DNA of 64,000 nt from Chitinophaga rhizosphaerae (GTDB taxonomy: Bacteria; Bacteroidota; Bacteroidia; Chitinophagales; Chitinophagaceae). The first letter of the stretch is position 1, and each line of letters begins with the position of its first letter. The DNA is taken from the NCBI RefSeq assembly GCF_003958645.1, contig NZ_RXLO01000006.1, positions 248,001 through 312,000 of the forward strand, read 5' to 3'. A model generated the notes under the pieces. The model did no database searches, was not told where the DNA came from, and saw nothing but the letters and a program-made list of their open reading frames with translations. The position numbers were made by a program, and so were the translations under genes. Of this stretch, positions 53,661-62,700 are shown in pieces.

Positions 53661-55649
53661 TTATCGTTTGAGTATCCGCGCTTCCAGGCGGCGGTTTTGC
53701 TGATGAGCCGCTTCGGTACATTCCACGCCGTCCGCACAGTTGTTCGTGAGGCGGCTTTCGCCGTAGCCCACGGTTTTGAGCCTTTCCCGGCCTATACCTT
53801 TGTTTACCAGGTAATCTGCGGCGGCTGCGGCGCGGCGTTCAGACAGCGTGATGTTGTAGGCATGCGTATGCCGGCTGTCGGTATGCGCGCCCAGTTCCAC
53901 CAACAGCCCCGGGAAGCGGTCCATGATTTCCGCCAGGGAATCCAGTGCGGTGAGGCTTTCGGGGCGGAGGCGGTAACCATCCCGGTCGAAGTAAATGCGC
54001 ACCAGGTGCATGACGTCTCCCGGCCGGGGAACGCCGGCCTGCAAATGCAAACCGATCTTCACGGTGTCTTCCCTTCCGGCGGTGAAACTTTTGGATGCAG
54101 ACCAGCCATTGCCGGGGCCCGACGCCGATACAACATACCGGTGACCGTCCGTGAGCACCATGTATGCTTTTCCATCATCCTGCGTATGCAACGTCCAGCT
54201 GTCGTTGCGGTTCTCGTCCGTCAACATCACTGTGGCCCCGGCGGCTGGTTGTTCTGATCCCTGTTCGAAGACACTGGTTTCCAGTATGAATATTTTTCTG
54301 CCGGTTGTTATCGCCGGTTTCGAGAGCGTTTCGGGAATCAATCCATACAGATCATCCCCGCCCATTCCCCCTTTCCGGTTGGATGCGAAGAGCTCGATCC
54401 CGGTTGGGCCGCTCTTCAGGTGGAAATCGTCGCCCGGTGAGTTGTAGCCGGATTTCAGGTTGATGGGATGGCCCCAATTCTGACCTGCGCCTTCGGCTAC
54501 GAACAGGTCGAACCCGCCCATGCCCGGATGCCCTTTGCTGGAGAAGTACAGCCAGCCTTCTTCGTTCACTGTCGGGAAGGCTTCTTCCTCCGGCGTGTTG
54601 ATGGCGCCGCCGCAGTTCTTTGGCGCGCTCCAGGCGCCGTCTGCCTGCTGTTCGCAAAACCAGATGTCGGTCTGGCCTTGTCCACCGGGCATGTCTGCCG
54701 TGAAATACAAAGTTTTCCCGTCGGCCGAAACGGCGGCATGGCCGATGGAATATTGCGGATTGTTGTAAGCGAAGGGCGCGGGCGCTTGCCAGCCGTTCCG
54801 GCCCCTGACGCTCACGAACAATTCCAGTCTGCGGGTGCGGTATTTTTCATGCCGGCCTTCCTTTTGGGCTACGGGTTTCCCCGGGCTCGTGACGGTGATG
54901 AACGCCGTATCGCCTCCCGGCGAAAACGCTACCGGGCCAACGTGATACCGGAAATCGTTCAGCACGTTGTCGAACCCGCGGACCGCGGTGGCGTCGGGGT
55001 TGCGGTGGATGGTGTCTACCGTGTACAATTTCTGGAAGGCGTTGCCGGTGCGGCGGTATTGCTGCAGGGAGGCCTTCTGCCGGGGATCGAGCATGGTGGC
55101 GCGGAGGCTGTCGGAGGTAAAAACGAGCTGCCCGTCCCCGTTCCAGGTTGCGCCCCAATCGGCCGCGGCGGTATTAAGGTCCCGGAGGTTCGAGATAACC
55201 GGCGGCGTGTCGGCCATCCATGCGATGGCGGAATCGCAGCCGGCGATGCGCGCGTCCGCTTCCATCCCTCCCTTTTCCCGGTAACGGGCATACATTTCCT
55301 TCGCCGCTGTATAATCGCCGGTGCTTTTCAGGGCATCGCCGTAATGGAGAAAGTCGGCAGGAAGGGCGTCTTTGCTTTCCGTGATTTTGCGGTAGCATTC
55401 GGCTGCTTTATCGTATTCATCGAGCTGGCGGTAACAATCGGCGAGCATCCGCAGCTGTTGGGTTTTGAAAAATTTCCTATTTGCCGCTTCTTCGAAGAAA
55501 ACGGCGGCTTTCCGGTATTCGTACCGGAGATAATGTACCTCCGCCCTGTCTCTGGCAGTCCGCTGTTCCTGCGCTGATGCAGGATGGGCCGCGATGCCTG
55601 CCCCGATGCACAGGAGGACTGACAGTTGCCGTATCGCACGTATGTTCAT
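53661..55649 (-). CDS. PorE-like OmpA-family protein (TPR, propeller, regulatory and OmpA domains)
   Basis: 662 residues from the ATG at 55649; the TTG three codons earlier is unnecessary. Signal peptide ends near HPASAQ. Domain order: TPR repeats (about 32-125: AEVHYLRYEYRKAAVFFEEA, YDKAAECYRKI), a WD40/PD40-type propeller (about 145-440: AVSADGKTLYFTADMPGGQG, GWLYFSSKGHPGMGGFDLFV), a carboxypeptidase-regulatory-like insert (about 450-530), and a C-terminal OmpA domain (IYFDRDGYRLRPESLTALDS; ELGAHTDSR; NITLSERRAAAAADYL). This is the layout of PorE, a T9SS protein tying the machinery to peptidoglycan. It is the last gene of the adhesin cassette, 18 bases after the PorP/SprF-like gene. Confidence 0.93.
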   Translation of the reverse strand: MNIRAIRQLSVLLCIGAGIAAHPASAQEQRTARDRAEVHYLRYEYRKAAVFFEEAANRKFFKTQQLRMLADCYRQLDEYDKAAECYRKITESKDALPADFLHYGDALKSTGDYTAAKEMYARYREKGGMEADARIAGCDSAIAWMADTPPVISNLRDLNTAAADWGATWNGDGQLVFTSDSLRATMLDPRQKASLQQYRRTGNAFQKLYTVDTIHRNPDATAVRGFDNVLNDFRYHVGPVAFSPGGDTAFITVTSPGKPVAQKEGRHEKYRTRRLELFVSVRGRNGWQAPAPFAYNNPQYSIGHAAVSADGKTLYFTADMPGGQGQTDIWFCEQQADGAWSAPKNCGGAINTPEEEAFPTVNEEGWLYFSSKGHPGMGGFDLFVAEGAGQNWGHPINLKSGYNSPGDDFHLKSGPTGIELFASNRKGGMGGDDLYGLIPETLSKPAITTGRKIFILETSVFEQGSEQPAAGATVMLTDENRNDSWTLHTQDDGKAYMVLTDGHRYVVSASGPGNGWSASKSFTAGREDTVKIGLHLQAGVPRPGDVMHLVRIYFDRDGYRLRPESLTALDSLAEIMDRFPGLLVELGAHTDSRHTHAYNITLSERRAAAAADYLVNKGIGRERLKTVGYGESRLTNNCADGVECTEAAHQQNRRLEARILKR

Positions 55650-55667
55650 AGATTTCAAGCTGTTAGA

Positions 55668-56684
55668 TTAGAAATACCGTGGACTGATGATCCGTTCTCC
55701 ATTTTGTTTCCGGGGAAAGAGGATACCGATCGAAATCTCATGCGATCCCGTCTGGTAACTGGCGATGCCGCTCAGTGCGAAGTCGTACGAATAGCCGATC
55801 CTGATCCTGTCTCCCGCGAAATATTCCACCATGGCGCTGGCTGCGTTGGCCCTGCGGAGCCCGTCCTGCAACGTTTTTTTATTGAGCAGCGGAACGGACG
55901 AGCGGTACGATCCGCCGATCCAGAGTTTTTCCGACACGAGTGCGAACAGGTTGAGATCGAAGCTGGTGGGGCCGTGAAAATCTTCCTTGATCATGATGGA
56001 AGGTTTCAGTTTGACATCTGCATCGAGATCGATCATGCAACCGGTGGTGAAGTAGACGTGGCGGGTCCGTTTGATGACGAGGTATTCCGTTTGCGAGCCG
56101 CCGATATGCACGGAGTTGTCGAGTGTTTGGGAAAAGAGCTGCAGCACGGAGGCGCCCGCGTAGAAATCCGGTGTGTAATAGTACATCCCGAAACTGGCGT
56201 CCGGCTTGAAGGCGCTGATTTTTCCCGTGGGCGCATAGGGATCGTTGGGATCGGTCAGTTGGAGGGAATTCCCGGTAACGCTGTACTGTGCAACGCTGAC
56301 GGCCAGCCCGAGGTTCAGGCGGCGGGAGCCCGATTCGTTGAGCGGAATGCGGTAGGCGTAGGAACCGGAAACGGACATGTATTCCTGCGGGCCCGATTTA
56401 TCCCAGAGCGCCTGGATGCCGAGGCCGACCTTTTCATTATCGGCCCAGGCGGGCAGTCCGTCGAAAGAGATGATCCCCGTGGTGGGGGCGCCGGGAAAAT
56501 CGGCCCATTGCTTCCGGAAGGTGGCGTTGAGGTAACCATCGCCCCGGTAACCGGCGTAGGCGGGGTTAACGGCCAGTCCGTTGAACACATACTGGCTGAA
56601 TTGCACTTCCTGCTGGGCGGCGGCCGGAAAGGCGGCCGCCGTTGCGAGGAAGATCATCCCTATTATTTTGTTGCGCATGAGCAT
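55668..56684 (-). CDS. PorP/SprF-family type IX secretion outer-membrane protein
   Basis: 338 residues with a signal peptide (IIGMIFLATAAAFPAAAQQ). The mature start, EVQFSQYVFNGLAVNPAYAG, is the PorP/SprF signature, followed by GDGYLNATFRKQWADFPGAP. The remainder is beta-barrel-like with alternating strands, and GIGSYQTGSHEIS-like C-terminal strands end in a short tail. In Flavobacterium, SprF is required to export the giant adhesin SprB, a type B domain protein. Here the gene lies 26 bases after a giant type B protein and just before a PorE-like gene, so it is probably the dedicated partner of that adhesin. Confidence 0.95.
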   Translation of the reverse strand: MLMRNKIIGMIFLATAAAFPAAAQQEVQFSQYVFNGLAVNPAYAGYRGDGYLNATFRKQWADFPGAPTTGIISFDGLPAWADNEKVGLGIQALWDKSGPQEYMSVSGSYAYRIPLNESGSRRLNLGLAVSVAQYSVTGNSLQLTDPNDPYAPTGKISAFKPDASFGMYYYTPDFYAGASVLQLFSQTLDNSVHIGGSQTEYLVIKRTRHVYFTTGCMIDLDADVKLKPSIMIKEDFHGPTSFDLNLFALVSEKLWIGGSYRSSVPLLNKKTLQDGLRRANAASAMVEYFAGDRIRIGYSYDFALSGIASYQTGSHEISIGILFPRKQNGERIISPRYF

Positions 56685-56710
56685 CGTTTTTTTGGTCGTT
56701 CAGGATTCGG

Positions 56711-59700
56711 TTATTTAAGCAGCTGGATCCAGCCTTTGATGACTTTCGGACCTTGCGGCATGTCGACTTTCAGGATATAATAGTAAGTACCGCCAGAGAG
56801 GCCGTCGCCATCCCATTTATTGTCGTACAGGGCTTTGTGGTATACTTCGTTCCCCCATCTGTTGAAGACGGTGAGCGAAACCCGCTGGAATTTGTGCAGA
56901 TCGGGGATCACGAAGCGGTCGTTAAGCCCGTCGCCGTTCGGCGTGATGGCGTTGGGGATGAAGAATTCCTCTTCGCCCACATATATCCTTACCACGGCTT
57001 CGTTCGACAATGTTCCGTGTACATCGCGCATCCGGTACCTGAATTCTTCCGCGCCTTTGAAACCTGGCAGCGGAGAGAAGGTGACGGTGCCGTCGGGGTT
57101 GATGGTGACGGAGCCTCTTGCCGGCTGGCGCGAGATGACGAGTGAAGCCGGATCGATGGCGCCTTTGTCGTTTGTGAGCACAGGGATCTGTACGCGCTGG
57201 TCGGGCCGGATGTTGAGCGTATCATTCACGGCCAGGGGCAGGACGTCTACGCTGATGGTAACGGTGGCGGTATTGGACGGGAGGTTACCGGTGTTGTGGA
57301 CGATGTAGGTGAACCGGTCCGTACCTGCAAAGCCGGGGGCCGGTGAGTACCGAACGGTTCCGTTGGATGCAACGGATACGGTGCCGTTGGCGGGTTGCGC
57401 CTGAATGGCGACGGTTGCAAGGTCGATGGCGCCATTATCCTGCGTATCGTTTGCCACTACATTGATATTGACCGGTTGCGCCTGGTAGGTGCGGGCCTGG
57501 TCGTCTATGGCAACGGGAGGAACTTGCGGTGTGCAGGTTTTCACGTTGATGGTGATGGACTGGCTGGCGGTGCAACCGGCGGTGGTGTTCACGGTGTAGG
57601 TGATGGTGGTTGTACCGGTGGTGAGGGCGGTAACCACACCATTAACATCGATGGTGGCCACGGTGGAGTTGGAGGATGTCCAGGTGCCGTTGGGGGTGGC
57701 GTTTGTGAGAGTTGCAGATGTGTTTACGCAGAGGTTGGTGTTTCCGGAGATCGGGCCAACGTTCGGCGCTGCGTTCACGGTTACGGTGGTGGATTGCGAT
57801 GTTGTGCAACCTGTTGTGTTGGTAACGGTGTAGGTGATGGTGGTTGTACCGGCGGTGAGGCCTGTTACGATACCATCTGCATCGATAGTAGCCACGGTGG
57901 TGTTGGAGGATGTCCAGGTGCCATTGGCCATCGCGTTGTCCAGATCAGTCGTCTGACCCACGCAAACATCGGTCGTGCCGGTGATTGTACCCGCACTTGG
58001 CAGTGCGTTTACCGTTATAGTAGTTGTTGTAGTTGCAATACAACCGGATGTGTTGGTTACGGTGTAGGTGATGGTGGTTGTACCGGCGGTGAGGCCTGTA
58101 ATGATACCATTCGCATCAATTGTAGCCACGGTGGTGTTGGAGGATGTCCAGGTGCCGTTGGCCGCTGCGTTATCCAGATCAGTCGTCAGACCCACGCAAA
58201 CATTGGTCGTGCCGGTGATTGTACCCGCATTGGGCAGTGCGTTTACCGTTATAGTAGTTGTTGTAGTTGCAGTACAACCAGATGTGTTGGTTACGGTGTA
58301 GGTGATGGTGGTTGTACCGGCGGTGAGGCCTATTACGATACCACCTGCATCAATAGTAGCCACAGCAGGATCGGACGAAGTCCAAACCCCACCAGCAATC
58401 GCATTGTCCAAATCAGTCATCAGACCCACACATACATCGACCGTACCAGTGATCGTACCGGCATTCGGCAGCGCATTCACCGTTATAATCGTAGTTGCCG
58501 TAGAAATACAACCGGAAGTGCTGGTTACGGTGTAAGTGATGGTGGTTGTACCGGAAGTGAGACCGGTTACAACACCACCTGCATCAATAGTAGCCACAGC
58601 CGGATTGGACGAAGTCCAAACCCCACCAGCAATCGCGTTATCCAAATCAGTCGTCAGACCCACACATACATCGGTCGTACCCGTAATCGTACCTGCACTG
58701 GGCAGTGCGTTCACAGTTACAGTCGTAGTTGCCGTTGCAATACAACCGGAAGTGCTGGTTATGGTGTAAGTGATGGTAGTTGTACCGGCAGTAAGACCGG
58801 ATACAACACCACCTGCATCAATAGTAGCCACAGCCGGATTGGACGAAGTCCAAACCCCACCAGCAATCGCGTTATCCAGATCAGTCGTCAGACCCACACA
58901 TACATCGGTCGTACCCGTAATCGTACCGGCATTGGGCAGCGCATTCACAGTTACAGTAGTTGTAGCTGTTGCAACGCAACCGGAAGTGCTGGTTACGGTG
59001 TAGGTGATGGTGGTTGTGCCGGCGGCAAGACCGGTCACAACACCACCTGCATCAATAGTAGCCACAGCCGGATTGGACTTCGTCCAATCCCCACCAGCAA
59101 TCGCGTTATCCAAATCAGTCGTCAAACCCACACATACATCGACCGTACCAGTGATAGTGCCGGCATTCGGCAGCGCATTCACCGTTACATTGGTAGTTGC
59201 CGTTGCAACGCAACCGGATGTGCTGGTTACGGTGTAAGTGATGGTGGTTGTACCGGCGGTGAGGCCTGTTGCGATACCATCTGCATCTATCGTAGCCACA
59301 GCAGGATCGGACGAAGTCCAAACCCCACCAGCAATCGCATTGTCCAAATCAGTCGTCAGACCCATACATACATCGACCGTACCAGTGATCGTACCGGCAT
59401 TCGGCAGCGCATTCACCGTTATAATCGTAGTTGCCGTAGAAATACAACCGGATGTGCTGGTTACGGTGTAGGTGATGGTAGTTGTACCGTCGGTGAGGCC
59501 TGTTACGATACCACCTGCATCAATAGTAGCCACGGTGGTGTTGGAGGATGCCCAGGTGCCGTTGGCCGCTGCGTTATCCAGATCAGTCGTCAGACCCACG
59601 CAAACATTGGTCGTGCCAGTGATAGTGCCGGCATTCGGCAGCGCATTCACAGTTACAGTCGTAGTTGCTGTAGAAATACAACCGGATGCGCTGGTTACGG

Positions 59701-62700
59701 TGTAAGTAATGGTGGTTGTACCGGCGGTGAGGCCTGTTACGATACCACCTGCATCTATTGTAGCCACAGTAGTGTTGGAGGATGTCCAAACCCCACCAGC
59801 AATCGCGTTGTCCAGATCATTCGACTGACCCACACAAACATCCGTGATGCCGGTTATTGTGCCGGCATTGGGCAGTGCGTTTACCGTTATAGTAGTTGTT
59901 GTAGTTGAAATACAACCGGATGTGTTGGTTACGGTGTAGGTGATGGTGGTTGTACCGGCGGTGAGACCGGTTACGATACCATCTGCATCTATCGTAGCCA
60001 CGGTGGTGTTGGAGGATGCCCAAGTGCCGTTGGCCACTGCGTTATCCAGATCAGTCGTCAGACCCACGCAAACATTGGTCGTGCCGGTAATTATGCCGGC
60101 TATGGGCAGTGCGTTTACCGTTATAGTAGTTGTTGTAGTTGCAACGCAACCGGATGGGTTGGTTACGGTGTAGGTAATGGTGGTTGTACCGGCGGTGAGA
60201 CCGGTTACGATACCATCTGCATCTATCGTAGCCACGGTGGTGTTGGAGGATGCCCAAGTGCCGTTGGCCACTGCGTTTTCCAGATCAGTCGTCAGACCCA
60301 CACATACATCAGTAGTACCCGTAATCGTACCTGCACTGGGCAGTGCGTTCACAGTTACAGTCGTAGTTGCCGTTGCGATACAACCGGAAGTGCTGGTTAT
60401 GGTGTAAGTGATGGTAGTTGTACCGGCAGTGAGACCAGTTACAACACCACCTGCATCAATAGTAGCCACAGCCGGATTCGACGAAGTCCAAACCCCACCA
60501 GCAATCGCGTTGTCCAAATCAGTCGTCAGACCCACACATACATCGACAGTACCAGTGATTGTTCCGGCATTCGGCAGGGCATTCACTGTTATAATCGTAG
60601 TTGCTGTAGAAATACAACCGGATGCGCTGGTTACGGTGTAAGTGATGGTGGTTGTACCGGAAGTGAGACCGGTTACAACACCACCTGCATCAATAGTAGC
60701 CACAGCCGGATTGGACGAAGTCCAAACCCCACCAGCAATCGCGTTATCCAAATCAGTCGTCAGACCCACACATACATCGGTCGTACCCGTGATCACACCG
60801 GCATTCGGCAGTGCATTTACCGATATAGTCGTTGTAGCCGTTGCAACGCAACCGGATGTACTGGTCACGGTGTAGGTAATGGTGGTTGTACCGGCGGTGA
60901 GCCCTGTTACAACACCACCTGCATCTATCGTAGCCACAGCGGAATTGGACGAAGTCCAAACCCCACCAGCAATCGCGTTGTCCAGATCATTCGTCTGACC
61001 CACACAAACATCCGAGATGCCGGTTATTGTGCCGGCATTGGGCAGTGCGTTTACAGTCAAAGTAGTTGTTGCAGTTGCAACGCAACCAGAAGTGCTGGTT
61101 ACGGTGTAGGTAATGGTGGTTGTGCCGGCGGCAAGACCGGTCACAACACCACCTGCATCAATAGTAGCCACAGCCGGATTGGACGAAGTCCAAACCCCAC
61201 CAGCAATCGCGTTATCCAAATCAGTCATCAGACCCACACATACATCATTAGTACCAGTGATCGTACCTGCATTCGGCAGCGCATTCACCGTTACATTGGT
61301 AGTTGCCGTTGCAACGCAACCGGATGTGCTGGTTACGGTGTAGGTGATGGTGGTTGTACCGGCGGTGAGACCGGTTACAACACCACCTGCATCAATAGTA
61401 GCCACAGCGGGATTGGACGAAGTCCAAACCCCACCAGCAACCGCGTTATCCAAATCAGTCGTCAGACCCACACATACATCAGCAGTACCAGTGATTGTAC
61501 CTGCACTGGGCAGTGCGTTTACAGTTATAGTAGTTGTTGTAGTTGCAATACAACCGGATGCGCTGGTTACGGTGTAGGTGATGGTGGTTGTACCGGCGGC
61601 GAGGCCAGTTACAATACCCCCTGCATCAATAGTAGCCACAGCGGAATTGGACGAAGTCCAAACCCCACCAGCAATCGCGTTATCCAAATCAGTCGTCAGA
61701 CCCACACATACATCGAAAGCACCCGTGATCGTACCGGCATTCGGCAGGGCATTCACTGTTATAATCGTAGTTGCTGTAGAAATACAACCGGATGCGCTGG
61801 TTACGGTGTAAGTGATGGTGGTTGTACCGGCAGTGAGGCCAGTAACAACACCACCTGCATCTATCGTAGCCACAGCGGGATTGGACGAAGTCCAAACCCC
61901 ACCAGCAATCGCGTTATCCAAATTATTCATCAGACCCACACAAACATTGGTTGAGCCGGTAATTGTGCCGGCATTCGGCAGTGCATTTACAGTTACAATA
62001 GTAGTAGCCGTTGCAACGCAACCGGATGTGCTGGTTACGGTGTAAGTGATGGTGGTTGTACCGGCGGTGAGGCCTGTTACGATACCACCTGCATCAATAG
62101 TAGCCACAGCCGGATTCGACGAAGTCCAAACCCCACCAGCAATCGCGTTATCCAAATCAGTCGTCAGACCTACACATACATCGAAAGTACCCGTGATCGT
62201 ACCGGCATTCGGCAGGGCATTCACTGTTATAATCGTAGTTGCTGTAGAAATACAACCGGATGCGCCAGTTACAGTGTAGGTGATGGTGGTCGTACCGGAA
62301 GTGAGACCGGTTACAACACCACCTGCATCAATAGTAGCCACAGCGGAATTGGACGAAGTCCAAACCCCACCAGCAACCGCGTTATCCAAATCAGTCGTCA
62401 GACCTATACATACATCGGTCGTACCCGTGATCGTACCGGCATTCGGCAGTGCGTTCACAGTTATAGTCGTAGTTGCTGTAGAAATACAACCGGATGCACT
62501 AGTTACAGTGTAGGTGATGGTGATTGTACCGGCGGTGAGCCCTGTTACAACACCACCTGCATCTATCGTAGCCACAGCGGAATTGGACGAAGTCCAAACC
62601 CCACCAGCAATCGCGTTATCCAGATCAGTCGTCAGACCGACACATACATCGACAGTACCAGTGATCGTACCTGCATTCGGCAGCGCATTCACAGTTACAG

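Noticed and set aside
57395-59908. Long open frame on the plus strand (over 800 codons) through the repeat array
   Set aside because: It is antisense to the clearly coding adhesin modules. It stays open only because every 234-bp repeat has the same stop-free antisense frame, and its translation has no recognisable domain.
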